Shown here: one piece after another, positions 20,006 to 29,153 of the stretch
Layout of the letters: each line of letters begins with the position of its first letter
Position numbering within the stretch: the first letter of the stretch is position 1
NCBI RefSeq assembly: GCF_900176385.1
Contig: NZ_FWXN01000007.1
Location: forward strand, 124,001 to 188,000
DNA length: 64,000 nucleotides
Source of the DNA: Janibacter indicus
GTDB taxonomy: Bacteria > Actinomycetota > Actinomycetes > Actinomycetales > Dermatophilaceae
Direction of reading: 5' to 3'
Position numbers and translations under genes: made by a program
Notes under the pieces: generated by a model
The model's database searches: none
Told to the model about the DNA's origin: nothing
The model's input: the letters and a program-made list of their open reading frames with translations, nothing else

Positions 20006-22240
20006 CTAACCGCGGGGTGGGACAACCAGGCCGAGCGTCTCGGCCCGGGCCGCGACGGTCTCCTCGTCGCGGTCGAGGGACTCGGCGAGCTCCCCGAGCG
20101 GCAGCCCGAGGTCGACGCCGTCGCGCAGCTCGTCGTCGTCCTGGACGGACCAGCCCTCGCCACGGACGACGGCCGTGCGAGCTCCGTCGGCCGGACCGGG
20201 ATCGGCGACCGGCGCGCTCGCCCGGCCGGTCATGCCGCGCCGGGCCGGCTCGGCGACCGGCTGCGGAGGGGGCGCGACCTGGTCGAGCCGGCGCAGTGCC
20301 CCGAGCACGAGGTCGCGGTCGGTCGTCGGCCAGAAGGGCGGCAGCGAACGCTGGAGGAAGCCGGCGTAGCGCGCCTTGATCATCCGGTGGTCGAGGAAGG
20401 CGACCACCCCGCGGTCGTCACCGCGCCGGATGAGCCGGCCCGCCCCTTGGGCCAGGCGCAGCGCCGCGTGGGTCGCCGAGACGGCCATGAAGCCGTTGCC
20501 CCCGCGTCGGGCGATCTCCTGGGTGCGCGCCGACGAGAGCGGGTCATCGGGACGAGGGAAGGGGATGCGGTCGATGAGCACGAGCTGGCAGCTGCTGCCC
20601 GGCACGTCGACGCCCTGCCACAGGGTGAGCGTGCCGAAGAGGATGGTGCGCGGCTCGCGGGCGAACTCGCGCACGAGCGTGCCGATCATCTCCTCGCCCT
20701 GGCAGAGCACGGCGAAGTCGTCACCCAGCCGCTCACGCATCGCCTCGGTGGCCTCCTTGGCCGCGCGCATCGAGGAGAAGAGGCCGAGCGTGCGTCCGCC
20801 GGCGGCGCGCACGAGGGCCTCGATCTCGTCGAGCGTCTGCGGCGCCAGCCCGTCGCGGCCGGGAGCGGGGAGGTGCTCGGCGACGTAGGCGATGCCCTGC
20901 TGGGCGTAGTCGAAGGGGGACCCGACGTCGAGCCCGGTCCACTCGGGAGAGCCCTGACCGCGCAGCCCGAGGGTGCCGGCGACGGCGTCGAAGGTGCCGC
21001 CGAGCTCGAGGGTCGCGGAGGTGAGCACCACGGTGCGGTCGCGCACCGACTCGTCGTCGTCGCTGGCCCCGGCACCGAAGATCCGCTCGCGCATGCGCAT
21101 GGCCACGCTCATCGGTGCGACCCTCAGCAGCGGACCGCGCCGCAGGTCGCGGCTGACCCAGATGACGTCGAGCTCGTGCTCCTCGAGCATCCGTGCGGCG
21201 GTGTCGTGGACCTCCTCGACGGCGACGAGCGCGACCTGGCGGGTGCCGTCGACCTGCTCGCCCTTGGGCGGCTTCATCTCCGTGAGGAGAGAGCGGGCGA
21301 CGTCACGGCAGCGGCCGAGCACCCCGGCGAGCGCGTCGGGGATGCCGGTGGCCAGCCGACCCTCGGGGGCCTCCTCGAGGACCGCCTCGAGGTCGGTGGC
21401 GAGGTCGTCGAGCACCTCGGAGGACTCGGCGAACTTGCGGGCCCGCTTGGCCGCGGCCCGCACTCCTCCGGGCGCGAGCTCGTCGGTGACGGTCGAGGTC
21501 ACCCGGTCGACGAGCTCGTGAGCCTCGTCGATGACGAGCACGTCGTGGTCGGGCAGCATCGGCCGGCCCTCGAAGGCGTCGATGGCCATGAAGGAGTGGT
21601 TGGTGACGATGACGTCGACGTCCTTGGCCGCCTCGCGGGATAGCTCCACGAAGCACTCGGCGACCATGGGGCACTTCGAGCCGAGGCACTCCTGGGCGGA
21701 CACGGAGACCTGCCGCCACGCCTTCTCGGAGACGCCGGGGACGAGCTCGTCGCGGTCGCCCGACTCGGTCTCGGCAGCCCACTCACGGACCCGCACGACC
21801 TCCTTGCCCAGCCAGCCGGCCTGCGCGTCGGCCTCGCCGACGTCGAAGAGCCCGTCCTCGTCGTCGGGGAAGCCGCCCTCGATCTTGTGCTTGCAGACGT
21901 AGTTGCGGCGGCCCTTGACGATCGCGTAGGTCGGGCGGCGCCGCAGGTGCGGAGTCAGGGCATCAGCCAGACGCGGCATGTCGCGGTCGACGATCTGCCC
22001 CTGGAGCGCGAGCGTCGCGGTCGCGACGACCGCGGGCTTGCCCACCCGCTGGGCGTGCTCGACGGCCGGCACGAGGTAGGCCAGCGACTTGCCCGTACCG
22101 GTGCCGGCCTGCACGAGCAGGTGCTCCTCGGTGTCGATGGCGCGGGCGACGGCCAGGGCCATCTCGACCTGCCCGGGCCGGGTCGAACCACCCACTCCCC
22201 CGACGGCGGCGGCGAGCAGGGACTCCACGGACGAGGACAC
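20006..22240 (-). CDS. DinG/YoaA-like ATP-dependent DNA helicase (XPD type)
   Basis: A 744-aa superfamily 2 helicase. Walker A AGTGTGKS (near residue 45), DEAH as VIDEAHELVDRV, and C-terminal motifs (FGTLTLWQGVDVPG, QGAGRLIRRGDD) are all present. Cysteines around YVCKHK and ECLGSKCPMVAECF match the Fe-S cluster of the XPD/DinG group, which unwinds damaged or structured DNA 5'-3'. The final ~100 residues are a proline-rich linker and a small acidic domain (LPLGELAESLDRDEETVAARAE) not part of the helicase core. The start is GTG 22238-22240. No SOS box was seen in front of it. Confidence 0.9.
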   Translation of the reverse strand: MSSSVESLLAAAVGGVGGSTRPGQVEMALAVARAIDTEEHLLVQAGTGTGKSLAYLVPAVEHAQRVGKPAVVATATLALQGQIVDRDMPRLADALTPHLRRRPTYAIVKGRRNYVCKHKIEGGFPDDEDGLFDVGEADAQAGWLGKEVVRVREWAAETESGDRDELVPGVSEKAWRQVSVSAQECLGSKCPMVAECFVELSREAAKDVDVIVTNHSFMAIDAFEGRPMLPDHDVLVIDEAHELVDRVTSTVTDELAPGGVRAAAKRARKFAESSEVLDDLATDLEAVLEEAPEGRLATGIPDALAGVLGRCRDVARSLLTEMKPPKGEQVDGTRQVALVAVEEVHDTAARMLEEHELDVIWVSRDLRRGPLLRVAPMSVAMRMRERIFGAGASDDDESVRDRTVVLTSATLELGGTFDAVAGTLGLRGQGSPEWTGLDVGSPFDYAQQGIAYVAEHLPAPGRDGLAPQTLDEIEALVRAAGGRTLGLFSSMRAAKEATEAMRERLGDDFAVLCQGEEMIGTLVREFAREPRTILFGTLTLWQGVDVPGSSCQLVLIDRIPFPRPDDPLSSARTQEIARRGGNGFMAVSATHAALRLAQGAGRLIRRGDDRGVVAFLDHRMIKARYAGFLQRSLPPFWPTTDRDLVLGALRRLDQVAPPPQPVAEPARRGMTGRASAPVADPGPADGARTAVVRGEGWSVQDDDELRDGVDLGLPLGELAESLDRDEETVAARAETLGLVVPPRG

Positions 22241-22362
22241 CGCCCCACCCTATGTGGTGGGTCCGACTGCCCCTCCCGTCATCCACAGCCCTGTTCCCCG
22301 CGCCCGACGAGGACCCGCGCCGACCTCCCCGTCCGTCACCGTCTGAGGCCGGCCCTCTGATC

Positions 22363-22430
22363 TCTGCATTGCCCTACGGCAATGCAGCCTCCAGGCCCAA
22401 CCAGGCTGCATTGCCGTAGGGCAATGCAGA
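22363..22430. repeat. 28-bp nested inverted repeat in a divergent intergenic region
   Basis: Arms 22363-22390 and 22403-22430 are perfect 28-bp reverse complements with a 12-nt loop. Each arm is itself palindromic: GCATTGCC, four bases, GGCAATGC. The element can therefore fold as one long hairpin or as two small hairpins. It lies in the 338-bp gap between divergent genes (starts at 22240 and 22579), where a terminator is not expected; a REP/MITE-like repeat or regulatory site is more likely. The rest of the gap shows no gene. Confidence 0.75.
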
Positions 22431-22511
22431 TTCAGGGGTCGTGGTGGCAGGCGCGGGCCTGCGCCCACCTGCTTCGTCGTCCGCTCGCTGGTGCGTCGCC
22501 CATCCATCGAA

Positions 22512-22533
22512 AGGTTGATCGCAGGACCAACCT
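22512..22533. promoter_or_regulatory. Possible operator ahead of the MMPL operon
   Basis: A short inverted repeat, AGGTTG (22512-22517) and CAACCT (22528-22533) spaced by 10 nt, lies about 45 bp before the MMPL start. A regulator site is plausible but short arms like these also occur by chance. Confidence 0.3.
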
Positions 22534-22578
22534 CGTGCGCGATGTGGCGGGACCCCCTTCGCCGGTGGACTGGATGGC

Positions 22579-24715
22579 ATGTCGACCTCCCTGCGCCCCG
22601 CACCCCAGAAGAACCCACCCAGGATTACCACGTCCCCCTTCGTCCAGCGCATCCTCGGCCGGCGGGGGGCGCCGGTCGTGCTCGTCCTCGCCGTGCTCGT
22701 CGTCGGGCTGGCGAGCGCCCTCCTCGGGTCGGCGGAGGCCCCGCCGCGCGGGGAGGCGTACCCGGCGACGGCCGAGTCGGCGGTCGTCGCCGACCAGCTC
22801 GAGAGTTTCCCGGGCAGCGACGAGGCGCCGGTCCTCCTCGTGGCGACGAAGGGGGGCGCGCCCCTCTCCCCGGCCGACACCACGGGTCTCACGCGGCTGG
22901 CGAGCGACCTCGGCACGCAGCGCGCCCACGCGCAGGTGAGCGAGGACGGGCAGGCCGCGACGGTCACCGTGCCCGTTGCGACGAGCGCGGACTCCGACGC
23001 GCAGGTGCAGACGATCAAGGACCTGCGCGCCGAGGTCGCCGACCACGCCCCTGACGGACTGGACGTGCAGGTGACCGGCGGGCCGGCCTTCGGCGCCGAC
23101 ATCGCGACATCCTTCGAGGGGGCCGACTTCACCCTCCTCGCGGTGACCATCGGCGTCGTCGCGCTGCTGCTCCTGCTCACCTACCGCTCCCCCGTCCTGT
23201 GGCTCGTACCGCTCACCGTCGTCGGGATCGCCGACCAGCTTGCTGGCACCGTGACGGCCGCGGTCGGCGAGGCGAGCGGCCTGCCCTTCGACGCGGGGAT
23301 CGTCTCGGTCCTCGTCTTCGGCGCCGGCGCCAACTACGCGCTGCTGCTCATCTCCCGCTACCGCGAGGAGCTGCACGAGCACGACGACCACCTCGTCGCC
23401 CTGCGTGCTGCCTGGCGGGCCACGGTCCCGGCGATCGTCGCGAGCAATGCCACCGTCGTCCTCGCCCTGGGCACCCTGCTCCTCGCGGCCGTGCCGGGCA
23501 CCCGCGGCCTCGGGCTGACTTCCGCCGTCGGCCTGTTCATCGCCCTCGTCGCGGTCGTCGTCGTCCTGCCCACCGCGCTGGCGCTCGTCGGGCGCCGCGT
23601 CTTCTGGCCCTTCGTCCCGCACCCCGGCGACGAGATCTCCCGCGAGGGCGTCTGGGCCCGGGTCGCCCGGGTGGTCGTGCGGCGTCCGGCCGCCTTCCTC
23701 GTCGGCGGGCTCGTCGTCCTGGCAGTGCTCGCCTCGAGGTTCCACGAGAAGGCGACGAGATCTCGCCAATAGCTCTCGGTGGCGAAGAGATCTGCGGCCG
23801 CCGGGGCTGCTCGGCGCCCGGGTCGGGCTGAGCCAGGCCGACTCCTTCCGCACCGCCTCCGAGTCGGCCGACGGTCTCGTGACGGTCGGCGAGCACTTCC
23901 CCGCCGGGTCCGCCGCCCCCTTCGTCGTCACGACGGACGAGGACTCCACCGCTGCGACGACCGCTGCCCTGCGCTCGGTGCCGGGCGTGACGACCGTCGC
24001 CCCGTCCGGCACCGACGGCGCAGGCCGCGCCCGGCTGACCGTCGTCGGCGAGCCCTCCCCCGGCACGCCCGCGAGCCTGGAGCTCGCCACCGACCTGCGG
24101 TCTGCAGCCCACGAGGTGCCGGGCGCCCGGGCCCTCGTCGGCGGTGGGTCCGCGGAGCTGCTCGACGCCCGGGCCGCCGCCGAGGCGGACCTGCGCACCG
24201 TGGTCCCGCTCGTGCTCCTCGTCAGCCTGGCCGTGCTCGTCGTGCTGCTGCGCGCACTTGTCGGGCCGCTCGTCCTGCTCGCCCTCAACGCCGTGAGCGC
24301 CCTCGCCGCCCTCGGTCTGGGCGCCTGGCTCGACGAGCACCTCCTCGGCCACCCGGCGCTCGACGTGCAGACCCCGCTCGTGGCCTTCCTCTTCCTCGTG
24401 GCGCTCGGCATCGACTACACGATCTTCCTCATGCACCGGGCCCGGCACGAGGCCGTCGGCCGCGGCACCCGCGAGGGAGTCGCCCGCGCCGTCGCGCGCA
24501 CCGGCGCCCTCATCACGAGCGCCGGCATCGTCCTGGCCGCGGTCTTCGCCGCGCTCGGCGTGCTGCCGCTCGTCGTCCTCGGCCAGCTCGGCCTCGTCGT
24601 CGGCCTCGGGGTCCTGCTCGACACCCTGCTCGTGCGCACCCTCGTCGTTCCGGCGGCCACCGCGCTGCTGGGTGAGCGCTTCTGGTGGCCGGGCCGGGTA
24701 GCGTCGCGCTCGTGA
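22579..24715 (+). pseudogene. MMPL/RND-family transporter, disrupted by a 67-bp insertion
   Basis: Two halves of one MMPL transporter. The first (22579-23772) has an N-terminal membrane segment, a periplasmic-type loop and helices carrying GADFTLLAVTIG and GAGANYALLLISRYREEL, typical of MMPL domains. The second continues in another frame from about 23804 (GLLGARVGLSQADSF) through a second MMPL domain with GIDYTIFLMHRARHE and ends at 24715. Removing 23737-23803 restores one frame, ASGLLGARVG. As written, translation stops at TAG 23770-23772. If intact it would be a ~690-aa exporter of lipids or hydrophobic compounds. The stop overlaps the kinase start as GTGA. Confidence 0.85.
23737..23803. 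other. 67-bp insertion in the MMPL gene
   Basis: The segment separates ...LAVLAS from GLLGARVGL..., and its length (3n+1) explains the frame change. It contains two AGATCT sites and an imperfect inverted repeat (GAGATCTCGCCA versus TGGCGAAGAGATCT). No obvious target duplication is seen. It could be a small palindromic repeat element; an assembly artefact is also possible. Confidence 0.6.
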
Positions 24716-25903
24716 GCAGCACGAGCGACCCGACGGGCACGAGCCGCTGGCTGCGGCTGGGCCAGCACGCGCTCCTCGCGGTGCTCGCCGTCGTGTGCGC
24801 CGTGCGGGCGATCGCCGACGGCACCCACCCGGCGGCCGAGCTCGCCGCACTAGCGCTCTTCGCCGGTTGGTACGCCCTCGGCCCGCGGGTCGCGCGCGCC
24901 GGCCGCGACGGCACCGGCTGGCTCGTCGGCCTCGTGCTGCTGTGGGGTCTCCTCGTCGTGGTCTCCCCGGAGAACGTCTGGCTCGCCTTCTCCCTGTGGC
25001 TCCTCGCCGGACACGTGCTGCCACTGCTGCCGGCGGTGCTCACCTCGCTCGCGGTCCTCGTCGTCGTCGCGCTCGAGCCGGTGCGGCACAGCGGCGAGGT
25101 CTCCTACGCCGCGATCATCGGGCCGTGCATCGGCATGGTCGTCGCGCTCGGGGTCGCTCGCGCGCAGCAGGCCCTGGTCCGCGACGGCATCGAGCGCCAG
25201 CGCCTCGCTCTACGCCGCGCAGGAGGAGAGCGCCGCCCTCACCGACGAGCTGGCCCGGGTGCAGCGGGCCCAGGGCGTGACGAGCGAGCGGACCCGTCTC
25301 TCGCGTGACATCCACGACGGCATCGCCCAGGGATGTTCTTCCCTGCTCCTGCTCTCCCGGGCCGCCCGCGCCGAGTCCGAAGCCCAGCGGCGGGCGCAGC
25401 TGCTCGAGCACATCGAGTCCGGTGCCGCCCAGGGGCTGGAGGAGTCGCGCCGGATCGTGGGCGCGCTCGCCCCGACCGACCTCGACGAAGGGAGCCTGGC
25501 CGCCGCGATCCGCCGGGTCGCCGACCGCTTCGTCGAGGAGAGCGGGGTGCGGGCGACGGTCACCGCCTCGCCGGACCTGCCGCCGGTCCCGACGACGGTC
25601 GAGGTGGCGCTGCTGCGCCTCGTCCAGGGCGCGCTGGCCAATGTCCGCACGCACGCCGGGGCCGAGACCGTCGGGGTGAGCCTCGAGGAGGCCGGCACGA
25701 CGGTCCGTGTCGACGTCGTCGACGACGGGGTGGGCTTCGACCCGACCGACTGGTGGCAGCGCCCCTCCCCGACCTCGGGCGAAGGGGGCTACGGCCTGCG
25801 CGCCACCCGCGCCCGCCTGCGCGAGCTGGGTGGCGGTCTCAGCGTCGAGTCCGCTCCCGGTGAGGGCACGGCCGTCTCCGGATGGGTGGAGGTCGGGCGA
25901 TGA
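24712..25903 (+). pseudogene. Sensor histidine kinase (NarL-partner type), frameshifted
   Basis: Starts at GTG 24712-24714 overlapping the MMPL stop. The N-terminal part has four to five membrane helices (residues ~15-150). After ERQRLA the frame changes near 25207-25211 and the protein continues as YAAQEESAALTDELARVQ, then the HisKA_3 phospho-acceptor RLSRDIHDGIAQGCSSLL and HATPase motifs DDGVGFDP and GYGLRATRARL. One extra base or two missing bases would explain the break. The intact protein would be ~396 aa. It overlaps the response regulator (ATGA). Either decayed or an indel in the sequence. Confidence 0.85.
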
Positions 25904-26534
25904 GCACGACGAGCACGGTGCGGGTGGTCGTCGTCGAGGACCACCCGGTGACCCGGATGGGTGTCGTGGCCCTGCTCGGGCAGGACGAGCGGATCGAGGT
26001 CGTCGGCGAGGCAGGCGCCGGCGAGGACGCGCTCGGGGTCGTCGCGCGCGAGCATCCCGACGTGGTCGTCACCGACCTGCGGCTGGGCGACGGCTCGACG
26101 GTGTGGGCGTGACGAGCGCGGTCCGCGGGACCCGCCCCGCACCAGCGGTCCTCGTCCTGACGACCTACGACACCGACCGCGACATCGTGCGCGCGGTCGA
26201 GGCGGGCGCAGCGGGCTACCTCCTCAAGGACGCCGACCCGGCCCGGATCACCGACGCCGTGATCCGCGCGGTCGCCGGTGGGACGGTCCTCTCCCCCGAC
26301 CTCGCCCAGCGGGTCGTCGCGCGCATCTCCCGCTCGCAGGCCGACCTGCCGGCCCGCGAGGTCGAGATCCTCGCCGCCGTCGCCCGTGGCCTGTCCAACC
26401 GCGAGATCGCCCGCGCCCTCGTCATCTCCGAGGCGACGGTCAAGACGCACCTCGTGCACGTCTTCACCAAGCTCGACGTCGACTCGCGCACGGCGGCCGT
26501 GGCGCGAGCGCGCGAGGACGGCCTCATCCCCTGA
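25900..26534 (+). pseudogene. NarL/LuxR-type response regulator, frameshifted
   Basis: ATG 25900-25902 overlaps the kinase stop. The receiver begins normally (VVVVEDHPVTRMGV, phospho-Asp in VVTDLRLGDGS) but terminates at TGA 26110-26112. Adding one base near 26095-26100 restores GVGVTSAVRGTRPAPAVLVLTTYD, the receiver Thr/Lys region (YLLKDAD) and a LuxR HTH (LSNREIARALVISEATVKTHLVHVFTKLDV). The intact protein would be ~211 aa. It is the last gene of the MMPL-kinase-regulator operon and overlaps by 11 bp with the convergent regulator at 26524. Confidence 0.85.
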
Positions 26535-27189
26535 GCCGGTAGCCCACGCCCCGCACGGTGAGGATCCGCTCGGCGCCGATCTTGCCCCGCAGGGAGCGGA
26601 CGAAGACGTCGACGACATTCGACCCGGGGTCGAAGTCCATGTCCCAGACCATGCCGAGGAGCTGCTCGCGCGAGAGGACCTGCTCGGCGTGCTCGACGAA
26701 GGCCTCGAGCAGGGAGAACTCCCGGGCGGTCAGCTCGACCTCGCGCCCGCCCACGAGGGCGGTCCGGCGTCGGATGTCGAGGCTGAGGTCACCGGCGGTC
26801 AGGGTGCCGTCGTCGGCAGGTGCGGCACCTCCTTCGCGCAGTCGCAATCGGACCCGGGCGAGCAGCTCGGCGAACTGGAAGGGCTTGGTCATGTAGTCGT
26901 TGGCCCCGCCCTCGAGCCCGGCGACCGTGTCGTCGACGCCGTCACGCGCGGTGAGGATGATGACGGGGACGTCGACACCGTCGCCCCGCAGGCGGCGCAG
27001 CACCTCGAAGCCGTCGAGCCCGGGCAGTCCGACGTCGAGGACGAGCAGGTCGAAGGCACCGGTCGAGGCGAGAGCCCAGGCCTGCCGGCCGTCGCCGACG
27101 ATCGTCGTGCGGTAGCCGCTCGCCCGCAGCCCCTTGTCGACGAAGCTGGCGATCTCGTCGTGGTCCTCGGCGATGAGGATGGCGCTCAT
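26524..27189 (-). CDS. OmpR-family response regulator
   Basis: A 221-aa two-component regulator. Receiver: acidic pair in LIAEDHDE, phospho-Asp in DLLVLDVGLPGLDG (about residue 51), Thr in ILTARD and Lys in MTKPF. The C-terminal winged helix (about 125-220) ends with NVVDVFVRSLRGKIG and GVGYRL. ATG 27187-27189 overlaps the kinase stop (ATGA), so it is translated with its cognate kinase. Third gene of an operon beginning with the Asp-tail protein at 28652-29125. Confidence 0.95.
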   Translation of the reverse strand: MSAILIAEDHDEIASFVDKGLRASGYRTTIVGDGRQAWALASTGAFDLLVLDVGLPGLDGFEVLRRLRGDGVDVPVIILTARDGVDDTVAGLEGGANDYMTKPFQFAELLARVRLRLREGGAAPADDGTLTAGDLSLDIRRRTALVGGREVELTAREFSLLEAFVEHAEQVLSREQLLGMVWDMDFDPGSNVVDVFVRSLRGKIGAERILTVRGVGYRLRG

Positions 27190-28652
27190 GGCTCCTCCGT
27201 GTCGGTCGGGTCGGGCAGGGGGGTGTCGACGGGCAGCACGAGGGTGAAGACGGCGCCCTGACCGGGCTCGCCCCCCACGTCGACGCGGCCGTCGTGGCCC
27301 TCGGCGATGGCGCGCACGATGGCCAGGCCGAGGCCGGCGCCGCTGTGGCGTCGACCGTCGGGCGGCTCGCCGTGGCTGAACCGCTCGAAGATGTGCTCCC
27401 GCTCTGCGTGCGGGACGCCCGGCCCGGTGTCCTCGACGCTGATCGTCAGCGCGCGCCCGAGCTCGGGGTCGTCGACGATGTCGGAGGCGAGGGTGATGGC
27501 GTCGCCGTCGCGGGTGTGCTGCACGGCGTTCTGCGCGAGCTGGAGCACCGCCTGGGTGATCCGCTGGGCATCGAGCCGGGCGGTGCCCTCGGCGATCCGG
27601 GCCACGCGCCAGCGGCGGTCGGCGAGGGCCGAGATCTTCGCCTCGAGGGCCACCGTGAGCATCGAGGTGTCGACGTCCTCGCTCGCCCGGACGAAGTCGG
27701 GCCGGTCGGCCTTGGCCAGGGCGAGCAGGTCGGTGACGATCCGCCCCATGCGGTCCAGCTCGGTGGTGACGATGCGCAGCGTCGCCTGACGCGACTCGGG
27801 GTCGTCGTCCATGAGCTCGAGGTGTCCGCGGATCACCGTGATCGGGGTGCGCAGCTCGTGCCCGGCGTCGTCGACGAAGCGCTGCTCCGCGCGGAAGGCC
27901 TCCTCGAGGCGGTCGAGCATCCGGTTGAAGGTCGAGGCCAGACCCGACACGTCGTCGTCGCCGACGTCGATGCGACGGGTGAGGTCGTGCTCGGTGATCT
28001 CTTCGGCGGCCTCCTGCACCTGGCGCACCGGGCGCAGGATGCGGCCGGCGACGAGCCAGGAGACGACACCGGCGAAGAGGAGGGCTCCCAGGGAGACGAA
28101 GGTCAGGGTGCCCACGGTCCGGTCGGCGTCCGCGCGGGCCGGGTCGGTGAAGACCGCGACGACGAGCACGGCGTCCTGGCCCCCGCGCACATCGACCCCC
28201 GCGCGGGCCCACCTCATCTCCCCGGCGGGAGTCTCGCGCGTCCCCGACGACGCCCGTCCGGCCTCGGCGAGCAGCTCTCGATCACGCGTGAGGTCGTACT
28301 CCTCGGGCTCGGGCGCGCCAGGCCCCCGGACCGGCAGGACCTGACCGGTGTCGCCGACGTAGCCGACGATGATCTCGTCGTTGCTCGGTCGCTGCCGCGA
28401 CAGGTAGACCTCGAGCAGCCGGTCGGCCGTGGTGAAGGGCTTCGAGGTCTCGGGGTCGGTCCCGTCCTCGGTGAAGGTCCGGAACTCGTCGATCTCCTGG
28501 GCGACATCGGCATTGGCGCGCTCGGTCACCGACAGGTGCAGGCTCTCGCGCACGACGATGACGACACACAGCAGGCTGACGAAGAGGACGAGCACCATCC
28601 AGCCGACGATCGTGTCGCGGGCCAGCCTCGGCCGCGGGCGGTCAGCGGCCAT
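27186..28652 (-). CDS. Two-component sensor histidine kinase
   Basis: A 488-aa membrane kinase. Topology: a helix at about 15-35, an extracytoplasmic sensor of ~145 residues, a second helix near 187-210 (LTFVSLGALLFAGVVSWLVAG), HAMP, HisKA with phospho-His in DDAGHELRTPIT, and HATPase_c with N box LAQNAVQH, G1 EDTGPGVP and G2 GAGLGLAIVRAIAEGH. The external loop would sense a signal outside the cell. ATG 28650-28652 overlaps the stop of the Asp-rich protein gene upstream, strongly linking the three products. Confidence 0.95.
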   Translation of the reverse strand: MAADRPRPRLARDTIVGWMVLVLFVSLLCVVIVVRESLHLSVTERANADVAQEIDEFRTFTEDGTDPETSKPFTTADRLLEVYLSRQRPSNDEIIVGYVGDTGQVLPVRGPGAPEPEEYDLTRDRELLAEAGRASSGTRETPAGEMRWARAGVDVRGGQDAVLVVAVFTDPARADADRTVGTLTFVSLGALLFAGVVSWLVAGRILRPVRQVQEAAEEITEHDLTRRIDVGDDDVSGLASTFNRMLDRLEEAFRAEQRFVDDAGHELRTPITVIRGHLELMDDDPESRQATLRIVTTELDRMGRIVTDLLALAKADRPDFVRASEDVDTSMLTVALEAKISALADRRWRVARIAEGTARLDAQRITQAVLQLAQNAVQHTRDGDAITLASDIVDDPELGRALTISVEDTGPGVPHAEREHIFERFSHGEPPDGRRHSGAGLGLAIVRAIAEGHDGRVDVGGEPGQGAVFTLVLPVDTPLPDPTDTEEP

Positions 28653-29125
28653 CAGTCGTCATCGTCGTCGTCCCACTCGTCGTCATCGTCGTCCCAGTCG
28701 TCGTCATCATCGTCGTAGCGCGGCGCCGGCGCCTGGGTCTGCGAGGTCCATGTCGGCGTGGGCGTCCAGGTCGGTCGCGACGTCGTGCTCGGCGCCGACG
28801 TCCTCGTGGGCGCCGAGGTCCTCGTGGGCTTCGAGGTCGTCGTGCTCGTGGGCTTCGAGGTCGTCGTGCTCGTGGGCTTCGAGGTCGTCGTGCTCGTGGG
28901 CTTCGGGGTCCGCGACGTGCTGCTCGACGACGAGCTGCTGGACGTCGAGGACGTCGGCGACGATGTCGGGTCGGTCGTCAGCTGTAGGGGGCGCTCCTGC
29001 ACCGGCGGCGGGTCAGCGGGCGCGGCCGCCACCCGGAAGCCGAGCAGCACGAGCAGCGGGACGCAGAGCATCGCCGCGAGGAGCATGCCGTCGCGGCCGA
29101 GCCGACGTCGAGGGGCTGGGGTCAT
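28652..29125 (-). CDS. Membrane-anchored Ser/Thr/Pro-rich protein with aspartate-rich tail
   Basis: A 157-aa protein of unrecognised family. A single N-terminal membrane segment (MLLAAMLCVPLLVLLGFRVA, about 14-33) is followed by a ~90-residue Ser/Thr/Pro/Lys linker with repeated KPTSTTTS units, and a C-terminus made mostly of Asp with three Trp (a DDDDDDW-type motif near 140-157). The likely topology places the tail outside the cell. A poly-Asp patch is a natural binder of Ca2+, Mg2+ or cationic peptides. It is the first gene of the operon with the kinase and regulator (ATGA overlap), so it may capture the signal or tune the sensor; this is inference. Confidence 0.8.
   Translation of the reverse strand: MTPAPRRRLGRDGMLLAAMLCVPLLVLLGFRVAAAPADPPPVQERPLQLTTDPTSSPTSSTSSSSSSSSTSRTPKPTSTTTSKPTSTTTSKPTSTTTSKPTRTSAPTRTSAPSTTSRPTWTPTPTWTSQTQAPAPRYDDDDDDWDDDDDEWDDDDDD
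28785..28912 (-). repeat. 24-bp tandem repeats in the Asp-tail protein gene
   Basis: About four consecutive units of roughly 24 bp (GTGCTCGTGGGCTTCGAGGT plus GTC- on the + strand, the first unit degenerate) encode the KPTSTTTS repeats. Near-identity of the copies suggests slippage-driven length variation of the linker. Confidence 0.8.
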
Positions 29126-29153
29126 GACGACGAGGCTAAGAAGGGGGCATGAG

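Noticed and set aside
22363-22430. The nested palindrome as a CRISPR repeat
   Set aside because: Only two inverted units with a 12-nt loop, no array of spaced direct repeats and no cas genes.
23733-23800. CTCGAG, AGATCT and GCGGCCGC sites in the MMPL insertion as a cloning scar
   Set aside because: Such sites arise easily in GC-rich DNA and no vector-like sequence flanks them; kept only as a curiosity.
22579-26534. Programmed frameshifting as explanation for the MMPL/kinase/regulator breaks
   Set aside because: No slippery heptamer plus pseudoknot pattern is visible and the three lesions differ in kind.
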